This document shows, piece by piece, positions 48,275-56,664 of a DNA stretch of 64,000 nt. Each line of letters opens with the position of its first letter. Positions within the stretch are counted from its first letter, which is position 1. The stretch comes from Jaenimonas drosophilae (lineage: Eukaryota; Euglenozoa; Kinetoplastea; Trypanosomatida; Trypanosomatidae), in assembly GCA_030849065.1 (NCBI GenBank), contig JASAON010001658.1, positions 124,001 to 188,000 of the forward strand, given 5' to 3'. Below the pieces are notes generated by a model, which made no database searches, was not told the DNA's origin, and saw only the letters and a list, made by a program, of their open reading frames with translations. The position numbers and the translations under genes were made by a program.

Positions 48275-51200
48275 CTACACCGGGGGGAACTCACGCGGAC
48301 TCCCACCACGGGTGAGGGGTCCACGTCCTCCCGCACGTGAGCGGGTCCCGCCAAGTGGGGAGAAGGGTCGCTCGGTGGATGCCCAGCGGGTCTCCGTACT
48401 CGCCGTGCGTTGGGGGCTCCTCAACGGGCTACCACTCCCCGGATGAAGCCACCCTGCCAACCGTCGTCGAAGGCCTCTCCACGAAAGCAAGCCACCACGC
48501 TTGAGGGCCATCTTCACATCAGTCCCACCAACCACCCGTTCAGGTCGTCCACTGCGTGCTTGAAGAAGCAACTGGGGGCACCACGCACAGGCTTGAAGCC
48601 ACAGGTATGTGAAGGGAAGGCGCAGCAGCTCCACCAGACGCAGAAACCACTGCTCCTCGCGGCTAAGACTCTCATTAATGATGGCGGTGAGACCTACACC
48701 AGAAGCAATGACCTCCTCCTCCGCGGCGGGCTGCCTACTTTTCCACCGCGCTCGCTTAACCTGGATGGTGCGATGCACGTCCCACAAGAGAAGCCACATG
48801 AGCAACACACAAGCCCCCACAGTGATCCACCGAACAAGGAAGACGAGGTACGGAGTGAAGCGGCTATCTGCTGGGAGATAGCACGACATCACGGAGAGGC
48901 GGGTAACATCAAAACGCCCCACCAGCGTGTTGGCATCGCCATCCGCTGCATCGGATCCTGCCGTGCGATGGCCCGTCAGTCGCAACTCCATCCGCCGGCC
49001 AGGGTTCTTCCAGGTCCAGTCATCGGCGGCGGTAGTATCTTCCCCGCCCTCTGGGCCTCCCTCCCCTTCAGGGCCTTCATCTTTGCCCAGAGTACGACGG
49101 GCCGATGCCTCTCGAACATCGGGTGCATCCACAAAGAGGTAGAGCGGGTTCCAGCTCCGTCCAAAGGACCACCGTTCTGCCCGACGGACCATCGTGAGCA
49201 AGCGGAATGCCCACGGGGCGTTGTACAGCCACGACCGGTGTACGGCGTCAAAGTGGTAGGATTCATAGGCCACCTTCACGTTGGGATTCATGAGGATGAG
49301 AGGAGTGCGTTGCTCCCGCAGCATTGCCACCTGGGCGATGTCCTCACAAATGAGGAGGCACTCCGAAGAGAGGCAGACGTCGGGCCTCACGGTTGCCAAC
49401 GATCGCAACTCCGCCGTCGCCCCAAATGATGGCACCAGAGAGTGGCGAAAGCGCAAGGCTGGGGTGGTGCTCTTGAGGAAGACTGTGCCGTGGTTTGGGA
49501 CGGAGTGGAGGGGCGTGGCGTGGTGTTGCGACGTACATGATAGCATATCGTGGGAGGTGTTAGTGATGGGCACCATAACACTATCAAAGCTGAGGGATTG
49601 AGCGCATGAATAGGTGGGGGAGGCACGTCCTGCCGCCTGCACCTCTTCTCGGAGTTGGTTCAGTGAGCCACGCCACGGTAAGGGGCGACGTCCATGGAGG
49701 GCCGCATCAGCAGCCTCACGCTTGTTCCACGCAATACGCATGGAGAGCAATCGGCGCAGCATAAGGCTGGTGTACATGGCATCCAGCGATGGAATAATCT
49801 CAGAGGTGTTGAGCGCCGCGTACTGCGTCGCACCAGGTGTGCCGATGGGTACGGTCGGCGGTCCTGAACGGGTTGCATTGTTGGGTGTTGGTGCAGCTAA
49901 TGGAGTTGTGGTGTTGTGCGGTTCCGCTGTACTGTGAAGAGCCTTGGGCAGAAAAAATGACCCACGCATGGCTGCCACACCATTCCAACAACACTTCACC
50001 GGCACGGCGTAGTGGTGGCCGCTCTTCTTCACTTCCTGCTCATTGGCAGCTTGTGAGGCTGCTGCTCCACGCTCAATCAATCGTCTCATGGAGCGACGTG
50101 TTTCTACGTCGTCCGAATACGGAAATACCCCAAGGAATGGCTGGCCATGACGATCACGAGAAACCCAGCGATCATAGAAGGTGTGATAGAAGTCCATCCC
50201 ACAGGCTAAATCAAAGGTGGTACCTGAGGCACCACCTTCCACACGGCCACCTTGCTTGACGGCGGGGCCAAGCAATCCATCGGGCTGCGTGCGTGAAGCA
50301 ATCTCCGGCTCCATCCTGCTTTCGAGGAGGGTCGTGATGTCCTGCGGGCGGAAATACACGTCATTAAAGAAGAGAATAGCCATCCGGTCTTGGTCAGCCT
50401 TGGCATCACCAAAGACCTGCATGCCATGAGTGAGGAGTGGCTGAAGGGCTTTGTTCCGCACACAACCCATCCACTCAATGCGATCGTGAAAAGGTTGACG
50501 AGAAAGGTAGCCCAGGCAGCTACCCGTTGTGGTTGCGTAGATCTCCGTCACCCCAATGCGACGCAAGTGTGGAATGAGGAACTCGCGAATCAGCTGAGCG
50601 GTGCGATCTGGGCCAACGTTGGAAAAGATGGACACCACCACTGAGGTGGAGAGGTTGGCAAAGGGGGCCACCTCGTCCTCCAGGAAAGCCACCAGGGCCC
50701 CTGTGAGGTAGGGAAGCAGTACCTCATTGCGGTACAGATTAAGAGCCACGAAGAAGGTTTTCCACCCGTGGCGTGGAGCAATGGTTGCCCGGCGGCGTGG
50801 GAGGTCATAGAGACGAACATCTGGAGTCAGCAGGGTAGAGTCCAGAGCGTTGAGGTAGCTGTAGTCAATGCGAGTTATGCCATTGTGAAGTGGTTCATCC
50901 ACGTGTGAAGTGAGCGAAGAGGGCCGAAAGCGCACCCGTTCGACTGAGGCACCATTCAAGTGCTGCATGGGAACCCACTGACGAATGCCTTCATAGTTGT
51001 GATTCACAGAGGACGGGGAAAAGGTTGGTGTGGAGTGACGGCAATGGTCCAGTCGCTCCATGAGATCCGCATGGCGCGCTTCCAGTTGGGCATGAGGGCC
51101 CGGAACCCGTTGCAGCTGAAGTCCGTCGTAGAAGTCTGCTGTGGCCGTGGTGCGGTTGTCCACGGCATCACACAGCTGAGGCAGTGGTTTCATTGATGTT

Positions 51201-51397
51201 CGCTGTGCGGCTGTATCGCTTCGTGTACGCCCCTCGGTGAGGTAAGTCATCCACTGAGCAAACTCCACCTCCTCTCGTCGGGACTCATGATAGCCTGCTT
51301 CCTCCGACAGAGAAAGTGGGGCCGGGAAGAAGAAGCCAAGACCGAGGAGGGCCACTAAAATCAAGAGAACCACAGCATGACGCGCCTCGCGTCTCAT
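48275..51397 (-). CDS. GT69 (CAP59/CMT1-type) alpha-1,3-mannosyltransferase-like protein
   Basis: Fungal CMT1 and CAP59 proteins are Golgi type II membrane enzymes of family GT69. The 1040-residue protein has an N-terminal signal anchor (about 8-27, VVLLILVALLGLGFFF). The GT69 region then starts at about 210 with FVALNLYRNEVLLPYL and VVVSIFSNVGPDRT (family: fVSIyEsGS-x-D-x-T). CVRNKALQPLL, then the metal-binding-like LFFNDVYF near 341-348, CGMDFYHTFYDRWVSRD near 397-415 and VKCCWNG near 465 are all family landmarks. A long low-complexity insertion (about 490-560) precedes the last conserved part, which includes a SSECLLICEDIAQVAM segment. Unusually, a second hydrophobic span lies at about 845-868, followed by a basic tail. 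A role in glycan synthesis in the secretory pathway is inferred from the family. Confidence 0.82.
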   Translation of the reverse strand: MRREARHAVVLLILVALLGLGFFFPAPLSLSEEAGYHESRREEVEFAQWMTYLTEGRTRSDTAAQRTSMKPLPQLCDAVDNRTTATADFYDGLQLQRVPGPHAQLEARHADLMERLDHCRHSTPTFSPSSVNHNYEGIRQWVPMQHLNGASVERVRFRPSSLTSHVDEPLHNGITRIDYSYLNALDSTLLTPDVRLYDLPRRRATIAPRHGWKTFFVALNLYRNEVLLPYLTGALVAFLEDEVAPFANLSTSVVVSIFSNVGPDRTAQLIREFLIPHLRRIGVTEIYATTTGSCLGYLSRQPFHDRIEWMGCVRNKALQPLLTHGMQVFGDAKADQDRMAILFFNDVYFRPQDITTLLESRMEPEIASRTQPDGLLGPAVKQGGRVEGGASGTTFDLACGMDFYHTFYDRWVSRDRHGQPFLGVFPYSDDVETRRSMRRLIERGAAASQAANEQEVKKSGHHYAVPVKCCWNGVAAMRGSFFLPKALHSTAEPHNTTTPLAAPTPNNATRSGPPTVPIGTPGATQYAALNTSEIIPSLDAMYTSLMLRRLLSMRIAWNKREAADAALHGRRPLPWRGSLNQLREEVQAAGRASPTYSCAQSLSFDSVMVPITNTSHDMLSCTSQHHATPLHSVPNHGTVFLKSTTPALRFRHSLVPSFGATAELRSLATVRPDVCLSSECLLICEDIAQVAMLREQRTPLILMNPNVKVAYESYHFDAVHRSWLYNAPWAFRLLTMVRRAERWSFGRSWNPLYLFVDAPDVREASARRTLGKDEGPEGEGGPEGGEDTTAADDWTWKNPGRRMELRLTGHRTAGSDAADGDANTLVGRFDVTRLSVMSCYLPADSRFTPYLVFLVRWITVGACVLLMWLLLWDVHRTIQVKRARWKSRQPAAEEEVIASGVGLTAIINESLSREEQWFLRLVELLRLPFTYLWLQACAWCPQLLLQARSGRPERVVGGTDVKMALKRGGLLSWRGLRRRLAGWLHPGSGSPLRSPQRTASTETRWASTERPFSPLGGTRSRAGGRGPLTRGGSPREFPPV

Positions 51398-51718
51398 TGG
51401 CCACAGTGGACTCGATCCCTGTTGACGTCAGGCCACTCAATCCACGCCTTCCTTTAGAGGAGACGGCTAGGATTGCGTTGTGGGGAGGGCAAAAGTGATG
51501 ATGGGGGCACCAGCCTAGTACGCAGTTGGCCTACCTCCTTTGTTGACGAAGAAGCAAGAAGAAAACAACACATTTAGCATAACCAAAGAGTGACATAACA
51601 ACAAGATGCAGCAACCAACTACATACAGAAATCACCGTGTATCGATTGTTGTGGGATGAGGTGACACTCACACTCATCACTTAGTAGCTTCTAATCTCTT
51701 CAACCCACTGTTCGCAAT
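51398..51718. other. Intergenic region, 321 bp
   Basis: Two pyrimidine tracts on the minus strand could serve the GT69 gene. One is near 51545-51570 with AG at 51538-51539; the other is near 51475-51495 with AG at 51467-51468. I cannot choose between them. Confidence 0.4.
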
Positions 51719-52798
51719 CTATACCACAATGGAGGCGGACATGGAGGCCTTGAAGTGACGCACGCCACCGCCCTCCACAAAGACGGAGCCCTCGCCTGCC
51801 CACCCCACCGTTCGCGTAGATGGGAGTACCCGCGGGCACAGAATCACCACATGATGCTGCAGAGCACGATTGCGTTCCAGCAAGCAATTCGGATTGCCGT
51901 CGATGGCGCGGCTGGGGCTGGCCAGCGGGCTTTCCGTCTCTGGGAAGAGCTGCTCACCACCGCTGCTTTCGTCTCCTTCGGGAAGGATTTCAATGAAGAG
52001 GTCGGGAGCCCGCTGAAGAAAGCTGCGTTGCTCTGCAGTATAGAGGCGTGCAGCGTCTTCCTGAATGTGGCGCATGAGGTCATCGGGAAAGGCCACGGCG
52101 GCGGCGGCAGAGTCGCCTTCGCTCTGTGCAGGAGATCGGCCACGGTTCGCCGATACATCCAAGCATGAACCGATCTTCTCTAGACCATAAAACGTGCGCA
52201 ACGCGTTGGACTCGATGCATGACTCCACAGCCACCTTGCCCTCGACCTCCTCCTCGCGATCGAGGGATGGGGAGTTGGTGGGTACGGGAAGGATGCGAGC
52301 CACAGCCTCACCCTGGATCACAACCCACAAACATCCACCACGAGCGCCAACGACGGTGGCCACACGTCCCTGCCAGTTAGCGCCGGAGTGGAATCGAACA
52401 ACGTCTCCATGGCCAAGACCAAAGACATCATCGCAGAGGCTCGGGTGGGTGGAGAAGTGCACCACCTCCTCCGCCGCAGACTCCACGTAAAAGGGGAAGT
52501 CACGGAGAACATCACCAGGGGAGAGAGGGGGAATGCCGTCGTGCTTCCTCCCAATGCCAATGGCCTTCAACACATTCCGCAGAACCCGACGAGCGGCGTA
52601 GCGGTGCTGGGTTTGCTTCCATCGATGTGCCTCACGAGCGTACCAACCAGGCGCAACTTCCGCCCCGCTGCTGGACAAGACGGAAGAAGAGGAAACCGAG
52701 GACGATGATCGTGCGGCGATGAGACAAGGGCTGCTGTAGGGCAGCTGCCACGGCGAGCCGCGGCTCTTTGGTGACCGTTTAACCCCTGGAGGAGCCAT
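51719..52798 (-). CDS. Hypothetical protein, 359 aa
   Basis: I do not recognise this gene. The N-terminal 50 residues are Ser/Pro-rich and basic. Residues 55-110 carry a basic, Arg/His-rich helix (YAREAHRWKQTQHRYAARRV). Residues about 130-175 look like a small beta barrel, with GDVVRFHSGANWQGRVATVVG resembling KOW or SH3-like strands that bind nucleic acid or protein. A second folded part (about 240-280) contains FPDDLMRHIQEDAARLY, followed by Ser/Glu-rich sequence and a strand-rich C-terminus. The KOW-like reading is only a pattern impression. The open frame begins with GTG at 52810; the ATG at 52796-52798 is used and lies 57 nt after a predicted acceptor. Confidence 0.78.
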   Translation of the reverse strand: MAPPGVKRSPKSRGSPWQLPYSSPCLIAARSSSSVSSSSVLSSSGAEVAPGWYAREAHRWKQTQHRYAARRVLRNVLKAIGIGRKHDGIPPLSPGDVLRDFPFYVESAAEEVVHFSTHPSLCDDVFGLGHGDVVRFHSGANWQGRVATVVGARGGCLWVVIQGEAVARILPVPTNSPSLDREEEVEGKVAVESCIESNALRTFYGLEKIGSCLDVSANRGRSPAQSEGDSAAAAVAFPDDLMRHIQEDAARLYTAEQRSFLQRAPDLFIEILPEGDESSGGEQLFPETESPLASPSRAIDGNPNCLLERNRALQHHVVILCPRVLPSTRTVGWAGEGSVFVEGGGVRHFKASMSASIVV

Positions 52799-52854
52799 GA
52801 CTACGTCCACACAACGATTTCTGACACCTGAGGCACACTACTACACAATAGAAA

Positions 52855-52880
52855 CTGATAGATGAAAGAAGAGGAAAAAT
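52855..52880 (-). promoter_or_regulatory. Predicted trans-splice acceptor of the 359-aa gene
   Basis: TTTTTCCTCTTCTTTCATC on the minus strand is followed by the first AG at 52855-52856. Confidence 0.55.
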
Positions 52881-52948
52881 CAAGTGTATTCGAGTAGTTG
52901 TAGTTCTGGCAGTAGTACTCCAAGATGCAGTTGCAGAAGATGTGTGTG

Positions 52949-55900
52949 TTAGTCCACCCACTGGTGGTGACGGTGAAGACGGCGTTGCCGCCATCTGCCT
53001 TGACGCTTTATGCGCGCAGCGATCAAGATGACTGATGCAGCAGCCACAGACAACATCAATACAGATGCCAATATGGGAAGTTGATGGTGATGAGTGAGTG
53101 GGAAAGGGTCCGATGCATGGGTGTCCTTCCTCAGATTGCGTAGAGTTCGTGGAGCACTAGTAGTACTAACTGAGCTACTAGTTTCTGGTGAGACAGCAGT
53201 AGTGGACCACCGTCGGAGGAAGAGCTCCCACACTGTAACCGCAGTGTGCAAGCGATGTTCCAGCAAGGGTGGTGCAGCTGCAGACCAATTCTGTTTCTTC
53301 GGCACAACTGATGTGGCGATGGTGTGTGAGGCACTTCCATGCGAGCAGGAGCACACCAATGCGGGGGTTTGTGTCTCCTTTGCCCACGTGAGGGGTAGTG
53401 AAGGATGCCGAGCGGAGCAGTGATCAGTGCTACCTCCACTGCTGGTGAGGTGGGCAGTCCACGTGATACGTCCTCCAAGTACAGCCGACATCAACTCCCT
53501 CAACACCTCCAGACAGGCATGTCCGGGAACATGCAACTCCGTCACTCCCAGCTGCAGCGTCTGGTTAAGCGGATGATGGCCGCGATGGGTTATGTGCCCA
53601 CGCACCTCGCGGAGAATGTACGGATCTGCAGCACTGAGGCAGTTCGTGTCAGTGAAGATGGTCACACGCCCCATACTTGGGTTGGTGCTGGTCACAAAGC
53701 CGAAGACACCACGATGCTGGTGAGGTGGGGTGTGGTTCAACCGCACCCACACATCCCGAAGCATCTCCGTTGCCTGTGGTATGGCTTCCTTACGAAGCTG
53801 CCGTTGGCGCAGCGACCACGTTGGATGTGTGTTGCACACAGCAATGGATGCACCTGTGGGAGGTGGTGCTATGCTGTGGTTGAGGTCATGCAGCAACACT
53901 CCTGCTCCGTTGAGGCGGCCAACGCCTCGCCAACCACCCATCTCATCGGGGATGGCAAGCACGCCATCCACCACCTCGCTCTCGCTCAGCTGCAGCGAGG
54001 GAAGCTGTAACTCCTGGCGGAGTAGCGCATTGATAGAGGGAATGTGTGTGGAGCCAGCCAATCCATGATGGCCAAGAGGGTGCCATGCCCGCAGTTCGTC
54101 TGCACCTTCTTGTTCTTCACCTCCACTCCAACGGAGATGCTGTGCGAGCTCCACACTGTACCAGTCCGTTAACAAAAGGATGTTCAAGCCATGGTTCCGA
54201 GATGCATCAGCAAGCAGCTTCCGCGTTTCAGTGGAGAGCGGCACCTCTCCATCCAGCATGATGATGGAGCCAACACGACGCTGCAGCACCTCTTGCTGTA
54301 CCCGTCCGATACGCTGCCTCAGCTGATCCCGGTAAGTTGCCGAAGCATCCTGAAGTTGCAGTCCCTCAACCACTTCGTCACTGAGGAGAAGCGGAAAGTC
54401 ATGCACAAACAGGTGCAGCTCATGGCGGAGGAAGAGGTACACAAGCGCACCACTGGTGGTGAGACCATCGCCATCCCTCTCAGCGTACTCCCGACTGAGG
54501 TGGCTAGTAGCACCATCAGTGAAGGGAACGCCTTCATGGGGGTCATCCCCGGCCACAAACACATCCTGGGAAACGTTGCGTGCGTGCTGTGCCGTTGTCT
54601 TTGGGTTGAACCACTGATGAGCGCTATCGAGGAGGACTCGTTGTTCACGAGGAGGTGCTGGCACCACCGATACCGAGAATGGGACGGGCAACTGCGTACA
54701 TGTGTTACCCTCTTGACAGTACTCGACACGCATCTCCCCAACTATCTCCACAGAAACATCACCTCCAGCTGGCAAGAGCAATCCATTGGGTAGATGAAGC
54801 CCATCGGGCATGGGCACCTCTGCCGCGGCTTCTGGGCATGACACCAAGACACCAATGGTGCCGGTATAGGATGATGCGAGCTCCAGTGGTGCCTCTACCT
54901 CCAACACCAGCAGCATAGTCGCGAAGCGATTCACCCATTCCAGTGGTGCGGACTTAGATCCCACCTCCACACTGTGCACCGAGAATGAAGTGTTACTACG
55001 ACGTACAGTGAGCCCTGTGCCCTTTGACGGCGGGCTAACCACAGTGGTGAAGTTGAAGCGCTGGGGAAGACCTCCCGGGTAAAGCGGCTGCGCACACATT
55101 GGCCAATCATAAGCGCACGCAGACGTGCCATTCAGGTGCATCCGTGATGGCAACACGTAGGTAGACCACTGCTGAAGCTGCATCGTCTGGATGTGTTGCA
55201 GTGCCCCCAACAGATTCACCTCACCCGCACCTTGGCTCATCATGCTGTAGCTCAACAAGTGGACATATCGATCCATGGTGCGTTGGTATGACTGGTGGAA
55301 TTGGCGGCTGTAGTTTGCTCCCAAGAATGTGTGTGCCACAAATGTTGGGGGCGTGATTATGCGGGCTGTTGTCATGATCACAGACTTGATGGCTGCGGCA
55401 TGAATGCTTTCCACCCCGTGATGACGTAGGGCGTTGATGCAGAGTGCCACCAACCCAGCCACCAAGGGAGTCGATGCACTAGTTCCGTGAGCTGCAACAA
55501 GCCTCAAGCGGGTGGAGTTGTTGGCTCCACCACTGTAGCCAACCTCCTCCCGGACGGCGAGGATAGAGGTGCCGAGGGCTACCACATCCGGCTTGACTCT
55601 CCCTGAGCCGTAAGGCTGCTCATCCAGCGTAGGGCCCCGGCCAGAGAAGTGGGCCACCCGACGCACAAGCTCACATCGTGTGTGCGGCCTGAAGCACTCC
55701 ACACTCATCGAGCCCACCGTCAACACCTCCGCCATATCTCCAGGGGAGAGCACACTGCCAAAGCGTGGGCCAGCATTGCCTGCCGCTGCCACAATCACCA
55801 CACCTGATGCAGCCAACTCCTTCAGGAGTGTGCGCACACGTGAGTCCATCCCACCCTCCGTACCGTAGGAGAGGCTTATCACATCCGCCCTCATGCGACG

Positions 55901-56488
55901 TGCTGCTTGCAGGGCACGGAGGAGGTAAGCGGGTGTTGTTCGGCCCTGATGATCAAAGACACGCATCATGGTGAGGTGGCTCTCGGGGGCTATACCCACA
56001 TACTCGTGGTCAATGCGCACATCTGTAGTGGCATGCTTCCATGATGAAGGTGCCACCGTTTGTGGTGGCGTTGAGTCCTCTGGTGGCAGGCCGGCTACAT
56101 AGATGCGTCCGGCCAAGATGCTCGCAGACACTGTGCCATGCTCGCACCCCTGATCCCCACATGCAACCCCAGGAACAAATGAATGACATTCCATGTGAGA
56201 GGCACTACGCTTGACGTATTCATCCGCTATGCCCGTGTCCAGCACAGCAATCCGCACCCCTCTACCCATGAATGGCAGCTCTGCTGGAGATGTGTGTGAA
56301 GGAAAGCCATAAAAGACACGAGGATGCCAGGCTTGATGACGGGAGAGGCAGGGCCCCACCATATCCACATCGATACTCTTTGACGGAAGCACGTCGGCTG
56401 AGACGAAATTCACCAGTGCCATCATGACGAACACCATCCAACGCAGTGTGACGATGCTCATTGGAAGACGAATGGGTCCATCATTCAT
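52949..56488 (-). CDS. MBTPS1: Site-1 protease (membrane-bound subtilase, S8 family)
   Basis: Site-1 protease is a Golgi/ER subtilase that cleaves luminal loops of membrane-bound transcription factors and lysosomal enzyme precursors. The 1179-residue protein has an N-terminal signal sequence (MSIVTLRWMVFVMMALVNF and on). The catalytic triad residues are Asp84 in AVLDTG, His117 in EHGTVSAS and Ser337 in HGTSASTP, with oxyanion Asn238 in AAGNAG. Beyond the protease core it keeps S1P-specific blocks: FSGRGPTLDEQPYGSGRVKPD, and a YDWPMCAQPLYPGGLP segment matching the human PYMWPYCSQPIYYGGMP region. Further ones are LLLTDWYS, a PSINALLR block and FTDTNCLSAADPY. The end has one transmembrane span (LASVLMLSVAAASVILIAA) and a short basic tail, as in S1P. 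The frame starts with TTG at 56518; the first ATG after the predicted acceptor is 56486-56488. Confidence 0.93.
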   Translation of the reverse strand: MNDGPIRLPMSIVTLRWMVFVMMALVNFVSADVLPSKSIDVDMVGPCLSRHQAWHPRVFYGFPSHTSPAELPFMGRGVRIAVLDTGIADEYVKRSASHMECHSFVPGVACGDQGCEHGTVSASILAGRIYVAGLPPEDSTPPQTVAPSSWKHATTDVRIDHEYVGIAPESHLTMMRVFDHQGRTTPAYLLRALQAARRMRADVISLSYGTEGGMDSRVRTLLKELAASGVVIVAAAGNAGPRFGSVLSPGDMAEVLTVGSMSVECFRPHTRCELVRRVAHFSGRGPTLDEQPYGSGRVKPDVVALGTSILAVREEVGYSGGANNSTRLRLVAAHGTSASTPLVAGLVALCINALRHHGVESIHAAAIKSVIMTTARIITPPTFVAHTFLGANYSRQFHQSYQRTMDRYVHLLSYSMMSQGAGEVNLLGALQHIQTMQLQQWSTYVLPSRMHLNGTSACAYDWPMCAQPLYPGGLPQRFNFTTVVSPPSKGTGLTVRRSNTSFSVHSVEVGSKSAPLEWVNRFATMLLVLEVEAPLELASSYTGTIGVLVSCPEAAAEVPMPDGLHLPNGLLLPAGGDVSVEIVGEMRVEYCQEGNTCTQLPVPFSVSVVPAPPREQRVLLDSAHQWFNPKTTAQHARNVSQDVFVAGDDPHEGVPFTDGATSHLSREYAERDGDGLTTSGALVYLFLRHELHLFVHDFPLLLSDEVVEGLQLQDASATYRDQLRQRIGRVQQEVLQRRVGSIIMLDGEVPLSTETRKLLADASRNHGLNILLLTDWYSVELAQHLRWSGGEEQEGADELRAWHPLGHHGLAGSTHIPSINALLRQELQLPSLQLSESEVVDGVLAIPDEMGGWRGVGRLNGAGVLLHDLNHSIAPPPTGASIAVCNTHPTWSLRQRQLRKEAIPQATEMLRDVWVRLNHTPPHQHRGVFGFVTSTNPSMGRVTIFTDTNCLSAADPYILREVRGHITHRGHHPLNQTLQLGVTELHVPGHACLEVLRELMSAVLGGRITWTAHLTSSGGSTDHCSARHPSLPLTWAKETQTPALVCSCSHGSASHTIATSVVPKKQNWSAAAPPLLEHRLHTAVTVWELFLRRWSTTAVSPETSSSVSTTSAPRTLRNLRKDTHASDPFPLTHHHQLPILASVLMLSVAAASVILIAARIKRQGRWRQRRLHRHHQWVD

Positions 56489-56528
56489 CCGTTGGCAAAG
56501 TGGGGCTTCAACACACAAGAAAAATGGG

Positions 56529-56556
56529 CTGAGAGAAAAGGAGTGAGGGGGATGAG
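56529..56556 (-). promoter_or_regulatory. Predicted trans-splice acceptor of the site-1 protease gene
   Basis: ATCCCCCTCACTCCTTTTCTCTC on the minus strand in two adjoining parts ends in AG at 56529-56530, 41 nt before the ATG. Confidence 0.6.
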
Positions 56557-56664
56557 ATGCTGCTGGAAGAAGCAGAGGAGGTTGAGGTGCACCAACTCAG
56601 AGCTGGTCAGAGTCTCATCATCATCTCGGCTGTGTGGAGGGTTGAGATGAGAGAAGAAGTGGCC

